Source of the DNA: Forficula auricularia
Taxonomy: Eukaryota; Arthropoda; Insecta; Dermaptera; Forficulidae
Direction: 5' to 3'
Assembly (NCBI GenBank): GCA_024734495.1
Contig: JALMQS010000268.1
Span: 143,274-207,273 of the forward strand
DNA length: 64,000 bases
In this document: positions 11,544 to 24,121 of the stretch, piece by piece
Layout: each line of letters opens with the position of its first letter
How positions within the stretch are numbered: position 1 is the first letter of the stretch
Made by a program: the position numbers and the translations under genes
Notes under the pieces: model-generated
Seen by the model: only the letters and a program-made list of their open reading frames with translations
The model's database searches: none
Told to the model about the DNA's origin: nothing

Positions 11544-12720
11544 GTATTTTTAAAACTAGAGCTGATATCCAATGCAATTTTCAAAACCATCACTCCAAAA
11601 GCCTGAGAAAATAATATTCTGATCTAATGGAAAACTTAATTAGAAAATTCAATTAGTATGTTAAATATCGAGATAAATACCTCGTGGGTCGAATTAAGGA
11701 GCCTCCTCGCAGTGGACTAATTAGGAAGAAATAAATCGAGTCGACACTTTACTAGAAAAAAAATAAAACCCAATTAATAAATACACTTGAATCTGTAGAT
11801 ATAGAGTATTCTACAAAAATGTTTCAATTTAACACATTTAAAATTATAGATTAGACGATCTGAGAGAGTTAAACAAAATTAAATTCATGATATATTTAAA
11901 AAATAAAATTTAAATTTATTTTATTTAATTCAAATTGAATAATTATAATATTGAAATTATTTAAGATAGAGTTTTGAATAAATAATGCATACCTATATTT
12001 ATGTGTTATTTTATTTTATTTTTTACTATGCATTTTATATTAAAACAGTTGGAAAGTTTAGATTCTAATAAAATGAATAAATAATTTGATATTTTGGAAG
12101 AAATTAAGAATGTGTTTGTGTGAGTGTGTGTGTGTGTGTAACAGCGATCGGTTCAAATTCCCTGATAGTTTTATATTACAAGTAAAAAAGCGCTTCTGGA
12201 ATAATTCTATACTCTCATCAAAACATTTTCTTTCCAATATTGATTATGATTATTCAAATCTTAAGAGATTAAAATTGAAAGAATAAAAAATTAATAAATC
12301 GAAAAATACTATTTTATCAAATATTATCAATTTTTAAATAAGAAGACAAAGGCTTATAACTTTTACTCGTAAAAACCATATATGGAAAGAAAATTATTCT
12401 AATCTGAAAACATTTTAAATTCCAACTAAAATGAATAATAATTAAATATATAAAGTAAAGCGAAATTTCGTTATATAAAGACTTTTGATTAAAGCATATT
12501 TAGTACCTATATTTAATGTGAGAAATTAGATTTGAGTGGAAAAAATAAAAAATAAATAAAAGCTTGATTGGGAGGCATTTGAGAATAGAATAAATAAAAG
12601 CTTTGTCTATTTATTGAATATTTTAAAAAATTTAGAATGTTTAAGGTTTATTTCTATCATGTCTAGTTGATTTAGTATAATGATTGAAAAAATTTTAATT
12701 TTACTTTTTTATTTTAGATT

Positions 12721-13005
12721 AATTAAGTGGATATCGATGAGACAGTCCAAAAAAGAAGAAGATAATTTACACTATCTTTTTGATTCATAAAACCGACGTT
12801 TCGGAGGCTATTCCTTCCTTCTTCAGGGTTTTGAAAAGTCAGTGAAGGAAATTCAATGCGACATTCCCCTCTGTCTCCTCTTTCAGTGGCAGTAACAATA
12901 ATATATTGTATTTCATTCTCAGTAGAATTATAATGTAGTTCTTTGGACTGCCTCATCGATATCCACTTAATTCACTTATCAGTCCGTCTCCAAAAATTAC
13001 TCCAA
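12721..13005 (-). repeat. Non-autonomous element with hammerhead-like stem-loop, copy 1
   Basis: A roughly 28-bp inverted repeat (AATTAAGTGGATATCGATGA and its complement near 12945-12972) is followed by a tail reaching 13005. Target duplication TTTTAGATT flanks it (12712-12720 and 13006-13014). On the minus strand it holds CCTGAAGAAGG, a short stem-loop, then CCGAAACGTCGG. The 77-aa ORF inside is a by-product. Confidence 0.8.
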
Positions 13006-13014
13006 TTTTAGATT

Positions 13015-13469
13015 AATTTTTTAATAAAAGTTTATAATTTCTTAAATTTTTAGATGAATATTTGTTTATAGTTAGTTCACTTCAAAATTAGCCTTTTTAT
13101 ATTATTTTAATAATAATTTTAATTTTAAGGAAATTAAAGATTTATTGAAATGATCATTTTCGGGATTTAAAAAAACAATCGTTTTATAACGAGCATCGCT
13201 TTGGTCTAAGTACCAAAGGCAAAAGGCCATTCCTAGAATAATAGAAATTAAGAAATTAATCTCTAATGATCTGAAACAAGTCTGGACTAGCTCAAAAGAA
13301 AGAGAGATTATTGTCAGTGCACTTTTTAGTAATTTTCCTTAATCAAATTGTAATTAATGAATTACTCACCAGCACATTTATTAATTAATAAAAAAACTAA
13401 AAACTTTTTCAAGAATAAGTACGCTATAGGCGCCTTAGAAATTAATAATAAACTTAAATATAATTTGTT
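13015..13469. other. Gene-free stretch with a dispersed repeat
   Basis: A block at about 13175-13300 (AAAGGCCATTCCTAGAATAA) recurs inverted at about 22745-22840. No gene is seen. Confidence 0.5.
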
Positions 13470-14015
13470 CATTTATTTTTTTTTATGATAATGATGAGAG
13501 AAGGAGTTACACCAAAAAGGTGCAACCCCTAAAGGCCTGGGTTGGCCCCTCCATCGTGAAAAGAAGAAGAAAGAATTTTATTGGTTGGGCGGGGGTCGAA
13601 GGTATCTGTGGATACGGGTCTTAAATAGCTGAAGGTTATAAGTCGCGGGAAAGATGGTGGCAGGAAGCGAGTTCCAGTCTCTGGAGGTCATAGGGATAAA
13701 AGATTTGGCGAAAGCGCTTGTTCGACTTTTATCCAATTTGACAGCGAAGGGGTGCTGAGCGTTAGAAAACCGGGTGTTTCTCGTAAAGAGGGCATTAGGG
13801 GGGATAATTGATTTCAGCTCGACTGAACAGACACCGTGATAGTATCTGTAGTACAGGGAAAGGGCAGAAAAGATTCTTCGGTGAGCTAGGGAGTCGAGTG
13901 AGTTGGTTAGAGCCGGGTCTCCTATTAGTTTAATTGCTCGCTTCTGAATTGCATCCAGTGTAGCAAGAGAATGCTTGGAGGCACCCCTCCACAGATGAGA
14001 GCCATATTTTGCCTA
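13470..14015 (-). pseudogene. 5'-truncated CR1/Jockey-type non-LTR retrotransposon, copy 1
   Basis: The minus strand is open from about 14013 to a stop at 13578-13580 and encodes the C-terminal end of a non-LTR reverse transcriptase. Family features visible are the HLWRGAS segment, DAIQKRAIKLIGDP, LAHRR, YYRYYHG and the end region with TSRDWNSLPATIF then HRYLRPP. A 3' UTR of about 100 bp and a short T-run (A tail on the minus strand) follow at 13470-13482. The 5' part is missing, the usual result of incomplete target-primed reverse transcription. It matches 25385-26035 closely. Confidence 0.85.
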
Positions 14016-15689
14016 TATCATTACATCGAGTTAAAATCTAAATTAAATCATTAAAAAATTTATTTTTATCTGGATTTTTTAACTTGAGTTGAATTCAATT
14101 CTCTGCATTGAAAATGTACACTATAAACTACTATATATGCTACAAGAAAGAACTTTTTAAAACTTTTCGTTCTTGAGTTACACACAGACACACATACAGG
14201 CAGGCAAATAATCATGCTTGAGATGTTTCAGACATATTCAAGCGAGAAATATAGATATATTATACATTATTTTGCTTGAGTTGCATACTAGAGCCAACTG
14301 GCAGGCAAGCGGTTTGTCTGCCTCCCAGGCGTACCAAGTAATAAAATATCAATTATATAATTAAAATCAAAAAAGTGATTTTATAAATTATAGGGATGTC
14401 CGAGGTTATGTGAATCCAAACTTTCTTAATATTAAACAAAATTTAGTCACACCTATACACACATACATAGAGACAGACACAGATATTTTAACAAAATAAT
14501 TAATATCTCTTGAAATATAAATTTTTCGATGCTAACTAAACAAGATTTTGTTGTAACCCGAAAGGCCATAAAAACAACACTTTTTTCATACACAATTAAA
14601 ATAATTCACCATACCCTGTATAGTATAATAATATTTCTATTTGAATTAATTCTATGTAATTAAGAGTTTTAAAAATCATTTATCTAATAAGTCAGTATGA
14701 ATTAGGAAATCACGTGGATTAAATAATAGTTCAGTGTAATATTTCACCGAAATTTTTGATATTAAAAAAAAAATAATGATACCAGTTAGTAAGAAGGATA
14801 TATGGTTAATTTGGAGCTATTATAATTAGATTGTGATATTTACCGGAAATAGCCAAATGAGTTGAATGTTTGATTCGAGGCACTTGGACGCGTGGTTAGG
14901 GCACCGAGTAGGTACTGGCGTCTGTCTGAGGGCCAGCGGCGGGACGGGAGTAACTAGGAAATTTGCAAGGGACTAGTACAGGGGAGAGGGGAGGCGGGAC
15001 CATGCCAAATTACACATATTTAAGACAATATTAATTAATTAGATTAAATAACCTACAAAGCATTGAAATTCTAATATAAAGTTTTGAAAATATATTTTAA
15101 ACACCTAAAATAATTTTTAAGCTAGGTTAATTCTACTTGGCGAATATATTAAATTCAATAAAAATTAAAGGAAAATGGTAAAAACTTTTTCAAATATCAG
15201 TACGATCTCTGTAAATTTTGCTGTTATAATCGAGGGAAAAGTAAACTAGCCAGCTCACTTAAGAGTGAAGCCGTTCTACTAATAAATTTAAATATAATAA
15301 ACTATTTACATAAAAGCAAGACTGATCGATCTGTGGTCTTAACTCCATGAAAATTACATCGAGAGGGTACGATTCTTGAAAGGGTAAAAAATAACCCCCT
15401 CTCACATAATTAAAAATCGTTTTGTGATTTTCTTAGAAAATTTAAATCTATTACTTACTATCGTCAAGTTGACCTCTCTCAAATTCAATGTGGAAAAGTC
15501 ATTCCATTGCCCTTCAAATTTTAAAGAAATTTAATTTTCGAAACACTCGACCACTTTTATTTAATATATATACTATATATTTTAAGTGGGAGATAAATTT
15601 AATCTAATTTATCGCGCAGAGAATTTACCATTGCTCGAAGCCCCTAAAAACTCAGTAAATTGGACTATATCTAATTTTCTGAGATTTGG
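14016..15689. other. Gene-free region
   Basis: Contains ACAC-rich patches (14175-14200, 14455-14480) and a GC-richer patch (14875-15005) that has no open frame. No gene is supported. Confidence 0.45.
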
Positions 15690-15815
15690 CTCGTGATCCC
15701 GGCTTCTTTTCCTTCTACTCTGTTCTTTTCACACGATGGAGGGGCCAGCCCATACAGGCCTTTAGTGGATGGACCTTCTGGTGTATCTCCTTCTCACATC
15801 AATATCATTAAAAAA
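15690..15815 (+). repeat. 3' UTR fragment of the same CR1/Jockey-type family
   Basis: CTTTTCACACGATGGAGGGG and GGCCTTTAGTGG followed by CTCCTTCTC match, in the opposite orientation, the 3' UTR at 13500-13560. Only the UTR is present, so the 68-aa ORF here is not a gene. Confidence 0.7.
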
Positions 15816-15956
15816 TATATCGATGGCATGGCTATTATATACCTATGTTTAAATTTAGAATCATTAGTAAAATATTTAGCGCGTTACATACGCATATAAC
15901 TGCCTAATTCTAATAAAATAACTGATGACAAGCTTACGTATTTCTTAACTTAAATA

Positions 15957-16027
15957 AGTGATCCGCTAAAGAAAATTGCTCACAAAAGTGTTCCGCACTC
16001 TAGAAAAGGTTGGGAGCCACTGCTTTA
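15957..16027 (-). repeat. hAT-like terminal fragment
   Basis: Read on the minus strand this starts CAGTGGCTCCCAACC and continues GTGCGGAACACTTTTG, the style of hAT/MITE termini. A possible partner end lies at 8556. No transposase is visible between them. Confidence 0.4.
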
Positions 16028-16147
16028 GAAGATTCTTCTGTAAATATTCTTTGAATCTTTGGTTCCAGCAAATAAATTTGTAATGTATTCATAGAAATTT
16101 TTATTTTATTCTACTAATAATTTTCATTTCGTTACTTTTTTTTAGCA

Positions 16148-17374
16148 ATGCCATCTGAAGAAGAAGTTTGCTTGCCCGTCTGGGTAAATAATGATTGTAT
16201 TGAAAAAATACTACAAAAAGATGACAAAATTTGAAAGTTGTAAATATAGAAATTGAGAATGCGTGTGGTAAAGGAGACAATTATGCAAGTAAAATAATAA
16301 AAATTCATGTTGATGCGAAGCGTAAGAAAATATCTGAGAGAAAGTCATATCTTATTAAGTATTTAGAAGATGGAATTATGTCGAAATTTTTCACTGAAAA
16401 CGGAATGTTTGAAAGAGAGATAGAAATGTATAAGAATACTATGCCAATGTTCAGAGAGCTCTATGAAAAGTTTTTCCCAGGTGAAAAGGTAGCTCCGCAT
16501 ACATCATATTTAGAAATAGATGGAAATAAGATGCTCTTCATGAAAGATCTGTCAGTAAAGGGATATCGAATGGGAAATCGAATGATCGGTTTGGATCTTG
16601 ATCATTGCATGATGGTCATGATGAAACTTGGACAATTTCATGCTCTAGGCGCTCAATTAATACACCAAAACCCACAAGTTTTTGAGCCTTACAAACATCA
16701 TATATTTTATTTGAAAACGTGTAAGAAAACTATTATACGACATTGTTGCGGTCGTTTGTTTTGGAAGTCGAGCACTGGCCAGAATATAAACATTTAGTTC
16801 CAAAGCTTAATAAAATAGCGGATAATTTCAAGGCATTTGGAACAAAAGCATCCGAACATCAGCCTGGAGAATTTCTGGTACTTAATCATGGGGATCTTTG
16901 GACAACAAATATACTCTTCAATTATACCACAGCAGGAAAATTATTAAACGCCATTTTCGTCGACTATCAACTGGTTTATTATGGATCGCCAGTATATGAT
17001 TTAATTTACTTTTTTGCAACAAGTCTTACGGAAGATATTTATGTAAATAATATACCATTATTAATCAAAGCGTATCACAAGTCTCTATCAGAAACTTTAA
17101 CTAAAATTAATTATTCAAAAGAAAAACCATCATTGGAATATATTCAAGAAAAATATAAAGAAAAAAGCATTATTTTAGCTTATTGTTTGTTCACTAATTA
17201 CCCTGTAGCTCGCTGTCATTCTTCTGATAATTATCAATTTGAGGAACGAATATATTCAGCAATGCCAACTACAAAGATAAGCGAGATAAGATTTATCAAC
17301 GCGAAACAACGAAGAGGGCTTTACAAAATAGATTAATGGAATTTGAAAAGAGTGGATTTTTTGATTATCTTTAA
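16148..17374 (+). pseudogene. EcKL1: ecdysteroid kinase-like gene with three frameshifts
   Basis: The family (EcKinase, CHK kinase-like) transfers phosphate from ATP to small hydroxylated molecules such as ecdysteroids and, in some members, probably xenobiotics; it is cytosolic. The ATG at 16148 follows acceptor TTTTTTTTTAGCA. The reading frame breaks near 16226-16229 (A-run), near 16735-16745 and near 17255-17265, and the last piece ends TTTGATTATCTTTAA at 17374. Still visible are the glycine-rich loop (CGKGDNYASK), the Brenner-type catalytic motif LNHGDLWTTN and the metal-binding VDYQ. Closest neighbour is EcKL2. The shifts may be true decay or assembly indels, but three in one gene favours a pseudogene. 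Confidence 0.85.
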
Positions 17375-17626
17375 ATCTATTATGTTGGAAAATTGTATCA
17401 TATTATAATAATTCAAATAATAACAATAAATAAATATTATATAAAATAAACCTGTTTATTGATTTTTCTTAAAAAATTTTTTTTTTATTATTATTTCTGG
17501 TCTTTATATGTTTTAGCCTAATACTTAAAATTTAAGAGTTATGTTATGTTATATAAGAAAACAATATTTTTCAAGGTTTAAGAAAAATTCAAAATATTAT
17601 GCATTTGTAAGAATATTCAATTGTAT

Positions 17627-18026
17627 TAAATGAAAGTAATGGAAGGCAGCCCAGGGGTAGTGAAGAAATAAAAAATTATCACATATCCAAATAAGATATA
17701 ATTTATTGGATTTTAATTCCCTTCTTTCTTTCCTGCTTTCCTTTCAAACCCTCATTTCAGAGGATTCTTCCCTCCTTCTTCAGGGTCTACAAACCAATAT
17801 TACAAAATTATAAAAAAATCGGGGTTGGACATAATTCATTTCATCAACAATAATCCAATCATAAATACAAGACAAGTACAAAACAAGCAGCCAGATTATC
17901 AATAGAAAAAACAATTCACTTACTTCAAAGTGTCAAATAATTCACTACCCCTGGGCTGCATTCCATTACTTTCATTTAAAATTTCTACCAGTCCGTCTCT
18001 CTCCTAAGAAAATTTCGTGCAAATAA
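17627..18026 (-). repeat. Non-autonomous element with hammerhead-like stem-loop, copy 2
   Basis: Inverted repeats TAAATGAAAGTAATGGAAGG (17627) and its partner ending near 17981 enclose the element. A tail with CTACCAGTCCGTCTCTCTCC runs to 18026. Target duplication ATTCAATTGTAT is seen at 17615-17626 and 18027-18038. The minus strand carries CCTGAAGAAGGAGGG, a loop, and the decayed CCTCTGAAATG. It lies just downstream of EcKL1. Confidence 0.85.
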
Positions 18027-18139
18027 ATTCAATTGTATCATTGTAAAAATTCAACTAATAACAAATAAATATTATATAAAATAAACCTATTTATTGATTT
18101 TTCTTTGAAAAATACCTTTTTTAGTTTATCGATTAATTA

Positions 18140-18300
18140 TAGACAAAGTATTGTAATCGCTCTCGCGCCAAGCGCGACTTCAAAGGGTCCTCAGGTAAAG
18201 ACTAGGGAACCTTTTATGTACCTTGGTGACCTCAAAAAATGATATATTAAGTTTTTAGTCAAATTATATTGTAAAGTACTTTACTCTACAGTAAGAAAGA
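18140..18300. repeat. Short form of a dispersed repeat (long form 26175-26705)
   Basis: GCCAAGCGCGACTTCAAAGG and CTCAGGTAAAGACTA, then AAAGTACTTTACTCTA, match the two ends of the block at 26175-26705 with the middle missing. It looks like an internal-deletion derivative. Confidence 0.6.
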
Positions 18301-18789
18301 ACTTTTTTAAATTCTTTAAAATTTATTTATTTACTCGGTTTAATGTAACATGTTTACCTTGCTTAAGTAAGAATGGATGTAAAAAATGTATTCACTGACC
18401 AATAAAAAACAGAGTTACAATAATATTAAATACTAAACTGTCAGGAAGAAACATTACCATACCTGGGCACTGCCCATTTTATCCTATTCCCTTGGAATAA
18501 TAAAATGGAGCGATACCGATCTTGACAGTTTGAACAGAATAACGAGAAGATTATTAACGAAATTTCGATGTTTGCACACAAACTCTTCGGTAACTCGGCT
18601 ATTCCTACCACGCAAATAAAAAGTATAAGATATCAAATGGAATCACCACATTTGTTCATCCATGTATCTTCTATAGCTTCTGGAGACTTGAATTCCCTTC
18701 CTGCTTTCATATTTTCAGAATCCTTGTATCTTAAATGGTTTGAGAATAGTTCAAAAATGATCTATGTCTCAGGTGCAGCCTTTGCATAT

Positions 18790-19690
18790 TACTTATATTT
18801 CTGTCCCTTTCCTTCTGTAATGCAAGACTGTGCAATTTTAATCTTTTAGATTTGAGCCTTTTTATATCTTTTTAATAACAAAATTTATATAAATTTTTAC
18901 TATTGACATTAAGTATAGAAAAACCGATAATAAATCTGAAATATACTTATGTATTTGTTAAATTCTCTAATGTCACTTATTTATTGATATTTGTACAATA
19001 AAGATATTAAATCACATGTTGAAATCTTTAGTAAAAATGACTATCTTTTTATCATTGTCCTATAAAAATCATTAATCATTAAAATAACAATAAAAGAATG
19101 AGAAAATAATAAATGGATGGATTTTTATGTATTAAGTGTTATATAAAACAGAAATGATAAGAGACACCTCTTTATAATAGAAGTTAAATTGCTATTTGAC
19201 ATAATTCCTTCAATCCATTGAGTGAATTGTTCATTTATACTTAAAGGTAGGTGCTATATTATATACTAATTAATTGGTATTTAAAGTTGTCGCCATGGGC
19301 CTATTTAGGGGTGAAGTGTGGCGTTGTCCCTTTACAAAAGTCATTGCCCCCCCCCTCCCTAGAAAAATCGAAACTCCATTATTACGAGGTATCACTTTTG
19401 TATTTCTCATTAAATTATTTCGTTACTTCCAAAATTTGTCAATTCTACTAAAAAGTTAGTTGATCTCTAATCGGATTACCGAAATTGAAATCTTGTGGTG
19501 GCTAATCAGCTGTTCCCTGTAGGAAAACTCGTTAACTATGCCAATGGTTGTCCCACTCGTAGTCTTGTGGATTTATTTCCAATTAAATTGATTAGGGGAG
19601 CGTTAAGCTAAGTTTAAACCCTTTATATCAACAAGATATCGATTAAGGGTATAAAGAGATTGCCAATGGAGTCCGAAATTAATATCAATA
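18790..19690 (+). promoter_or_regulatory. Conserved upstream block of EcKL2 with TATA-like box
   Basis: This block recurs before EcKL3 (33105-33760), EcKL4 (42560-43195) and EcKL5 (54765-55640). It includes CTTAAAGGTAGGTGCTATAT, then CTAGTCTTGTGGAT-type sequence, then AACCCTTTATATC and finally GGGTATAAAGAGATTGCCA. The TATA-like element is at 19647-19656. The ATG of EcKL2 lies about 430 bp further on, behind a splice acceptor. A promoter is inferred from position, conservation and the TATA box; no transcription start is shown. Confidence 0.55.
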
Positions 19691-20082
19691 TAGGATATAT
19701 AGTAAATAATCATGTTAATACTATTGTATCAAACACAATCTTTCAAAATTCAGCATAATTAGAAAAACAACAATTAGAAAAAGGTTGCTGATGAGCAACG
19801 AGTTATTTTACTTATTTTAATTTCATTTAATTATATTAATGTCGCTTCTCCTCTCTCTTTACAATTGAACTGTCTATAAGTCTGGGGTATCAATCAAAAT
19901 AAGTCATAATATAATGACACGTGGGAAAATAACTATTCACACTTTTATTTGGATTTTTATGCTTGGGGTTTGATTTTGTGCGGAAACCCGAATAGAAAAA
20001 ATTTGTATATTATATTTTGTGTCTTTAATTTAATTATAAAAATATTAATTAATTAATAATTTAAATAAAATTCTTTTTAGCA

Positions 20083-21326
20083 ATGGGATCTCAGGAAGAG
20101 GCTTATTTGCCTGTCTGGATGGATAATGATTTTATTGAAGAAACATTACAAAAAGAAGATAAAAATTTAAAAATTGAAAATGTGAAAATTGAGGAGGCAT
20201 GTGCTAAAAGGTGAAAATTTTGCAAGTAAAATAATAAGAATCCTTGTTGATGTGAAATCTAAGAAAATATCAGGGAGAAAGTCATATCTTCTCAAGTACC
20301 AAGATTTAGAAGAAGGAATGACGGGAAAATTCTTCTCTGAAAACGGTATGTTTGGAAGAGAGTTAGAAATGTATAAGAATACAATTCCTATGTTCAGCGA
20401 GCTCTATGAAAAGTTTTTCCCAGGAGAGAAGGTAGCCTCACGAACAACATATTTAGAGAAAGAAGGGAATCAGATGCTGTTAATGGAAGATCTATCTGTA
20501 GAAGGATATCGAGTAGCAAATCGCTTAACGGGGTTGGATCTTGAACAGTGCAAGATAGTGATGAAGAAATTTGGACAATTCCATGCTCTAAGTGCTCTTC
20601 TAGTACATCAAAACCCACAGGCATTTGACGCTTACAAAGATCATATCTATTATACGAAGGCTTGTGAAAATTATTGTACGTCATTAATGAAGTCATTTGC
20701 TTTGGAAGTCGAGCATTGGCCAGAGTATAAGCATTTAGTTCCGAAACTTAATAAATTAGTGGTTAATTTTCTTGCATTAGGTTCAAAAGCACTTGAACAT
20801 TAAGCCTGGAGAATTTCTCGTACTCAATCATGGAGATCTTTGGATATCAAATATACTCTTTAATTATACCGATACTGGTAAAGTATTAAACGCCATTTTT
20901 ATTGATTACCAATTGGCCTTTTATGGATCGCCACTATATGACCTATGTTACTTTTTTGCAACAAGTTTAACAGAAGAAATGTATGCATTTAATATACCAT
21001 TATTAATCAAAATGTATCACAAATCGCTGTCAGAAACTTTAATTAAAATCAATTATCCAAAACAGATACCATCTTTGGAATATATCCAAAAACAATATAA
21101 AGAAATGGAAATTATTTTAGCAGTCGCTTCGTTCACAATCAACCCTGTGGTTCACTCTCAATCTTCTGATAATTTTAAAATTGAAGAACTATTTTTTAAA
21201 AACGATGACCATAAAATTAAGCGTGAAAAAGATTTTCCAAGGAGAAACTATGAAGAATCTCTGCAAAAGAGATTAATGGATTTTGAAAAGAGTGGACTCT
21301 TTGAGTCATTTTGTAAAGTCTCATAA
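20083..21326 (+). pseudogene. EcKL2: ecdysteroid kinase-like gene with two frameshifts
   Basis: The ATG at 20083 follows acceptor TTCTTTTTAGCA. The frame breaks at an A-run (20206-20209, one extra base, just before the KGENF of the glycine-rich loop) and at about 20799-20804 (one extra base before PGEFLVLNHGDLW). Corrected, the product would be near the family length of about 410 residues. The hinge segment LLMEDL, the catalytic LNHGDLWISN and the metal-binding IDYQ are intact. The C terminus ends DFEKSGLFESFCKVS, a little longer than in the other copies. It has the shared upstream block 430 bp away. Pseudogene or assembly indels; both breaks are single-base gains. Confidence 0.85.
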
Positions 21327-24117
21327 TTTTCAAAGTTCGTTCAGTTATAAAAATGTAATAATAGTGGATAAAACATACGAAATAAATTTACAGGGAACCT
21401 ACGGCCGCGCCGCACTTACTCCAAATTTACACCCTCTTCCTTTATTTCAATTGCATTATAAATTTAACACAACTAATAACTCATGACACTTGATAAATAC
21501 AGAAATTTTAAAAAAATCTTAGTAGTCGTTTTTGAGAAAATCAAAAAGAAAATGAAAAATCTTTCGTGTAAATGTCCACTTCCGGTTTTCCAATTTCAAT
21601 TGACTGTGTTTATTGCGCCACGCAGAGGGGGCAGCCCTTTACAAGAAAAAGAAAAGGTTTACATTTTATATATAAAAAACGCCAGCCGTCAAAAATTATG
21701 CCAGATGTTGTGGCTTACATCCACTAAAGTTAAATGGGCGGTCTTAAACAAATATTTTAATATGTACATTAAATGTTAAAATTAAAATTATTTACAAAAG
21801 CCTGATGTACTCCTTCTAGCCTATATCTAGCTTAAATTTCGAATTTCGTAGCTCTGAGACTTATGGTTGCGAAACGCAGGGGGTACATTCTTACGTACGT
21901 AAACATCAACTTCCGGTTTTTCTATTTTAGCCAAAATCTTGTGATACTTTTTGTAGCCTCTAGATAGCTTAAGTTTCAAATTTCAAGGCTCTGCGACTTT
22001 CCGAAGACGAGATATGAACGATTAAAATATTTATTCTATGATACTCCTAATTTACAACCTCTTTCTTTATTTCAATCGGATTAAAAATTTGACACAAATA
22101 ATAACTCACGACACTTGATAAATACACTCATTTAAAAAAAAAATCGTTGGAGTCGTTTTTGAGAAAAATAAAAAAAAACGATATAAAGGAAGGGGGGGAA
22201 TTAACTTGCGAGAAATCTGGTTAAAAATTAATCTACTCCCAGGCGGCCCTAGTATTAAATCACGCATAAAGATAAATATTTGCTCATTGTGCTTTAAAAA
22301 TGTCTAAAACGCGAAGAAAATTTTTTTCAAACTATGATTTTTTTTCTCTTTGTGTGTCTGAATTCCGATACTCACGAGTAACCCAAGAACGAAAAGTCAA
22401 AAAAGTTCGTTTGTTTCATCAATATATAGTGCTGATTAAATTTTGGAATATCTGATTCAATAGGCAGAAAATATTTTTGAATTATTCTATGAAGATTTTA
22501 AGAGTGTTATTAGTATAGCCATAAATGAATAATTTATATTTAAGTTTATTAATAATGACTATGGCATGCTCTATTGGTCTAGTTTACCGAGTTTTGTAAA
22601 AGTTTTCACTTTTTTATTATTGCGAGTGAGCGATTCTTTCATTAGAATCTGATCAAAGAAAAAACTACAAAGAGCACGGATAAGAATGATCAATCTTTCT
22701 TTATAACTAAGGTGTATTGCAAGGATGCCATATACAAGTTCAAACCTGTTTCAGACTATTTGAGATTAATTTCTTAATTTCTATTATTCTAGGAATGGCC
22801 TTTTGCATTCGGACCAGAACATAACTCGTTATGAGAGAAAGAATATTTATTCAGACAAAAATGTACAAAAAAATTACTTGTTGCGTCTCTATCAAGCCTA
22901 GCGATTCTTGAAAAAGTGTAGACTTTTTCTTCTATTTCTTTGTATTTTTAATCAGGTCAAGAAATTCACCAAAATTTAGTTCACAATTAACTTTGATGAG
23001 ACAGCACCAATAAATAAATAATATATAATTTTTTCCAAAAAACTGGACAAAATGACAAACTGAACTGGACACTTGAACTATACCTTCAAACCCGAACAAT
23101 CCCGATCGAACCGAGTCGTATGGTAAGCTTATCTAATAGATATCTAGATAGCACTGTTGATCACATACGCAGAAGGAAATAATTTGATCTGTCAGATCGG
23201 ACTTCTTAAACTTTGAAAAAGCTTATATGAACGTAACTTTATTTGTAAACATAATGAATTAATTTAACTTGATTTTCATTTAATATTCTCCTTTATATTA
23301 TAAAACTAATTTGTATAAGAAAAGGAAAAATTTTCTAGTTCTCAGTCAGGGTCGAGGCCATCACACTCTCGTGGAAGGGAGTGGTGGCATAAAGCGGTGG
23401 AGTTCCTCATCGCCCTGGGTATATCCCAAAAGATATTAAACCATTTAACATATAGAGATATGAGGATCTCTCCTTAATTCTTACACTTTCAGCAAAAGAA
23501 CATATAGAGCGGGTGACTTATAATTATTTTAATGTAAATCAAAAAAAAAAAAAAGTAAATGTGAGTCAGGATTAATCCTGGCTCTCTTACCAATCGCTCT
23601 GAATTTTAATTTATTTGTTCTGAAGCTGAAGGTGTGAAGTTGAAATAACATGAGCTTGTAAATATTATATCTTATTTTTGTAAGAGGCGGCCCGCTCCTC
23701 GGAGGCCCAATAAACAAAATATTGGAATAAAAAAATATGTTTGTTTTTATTGTCATAGGATTACCTAATTTTTAATCATACCATCAAATTTTTATAAATC
23801 CGAAGTGAAAGAAAATTGAGGTTTTTTAGTAGAAAAACAAATGGTAAAGAATCAATAATCCTAATAAATTTTTAGTTTTATTTTCTCATAATATATTGTT
23901 TTAACAAGGGGTAAATACACATCGCTTGCTTGGTCATAAGGGTAATGAAACTGAAAAGGTTAGGAACCCATTGTACTAGTCAGAAATTCAGCGCCTGTCA
24001 ACGCAACCGGCAATGCAGGGTGTTCTATTCGAATGAATATCCTTCAATTTACAAGCTCGGCGCTGAATTACTTCAATCAAAGGCTTGCTTAATTATGTCA
24101 AAAACAAATTTACATAT
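21327..24117. other. Gene-free region of dispersed repeats
   Basis: 21815-22020 repeats the GCTCTGAGACTTATGGTTGC type block seen at 885-985. 22290-22470 and 22745-22840 recur at 14140-14200 and, inverted, at 13175-13300. 23560-23750 has a GC-richer end (GAGGCGGCCCGCTCCTCGG) followed by AATAAA motifs, possibly a retrotransposon 3' end. No coding gene is supported; the ORFs at 21283-21779 and 23529-24121 have no family features. Confidence 0.45.
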
Positions 24118-24121
24118 TTAA

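Noticed and set aside
16231..17336. Two overlapping EcKL ORFs as separate genes
   Set aside because: They are frameshifted pieces of one kinase domain; neither alone holds the N- and C-lobes.
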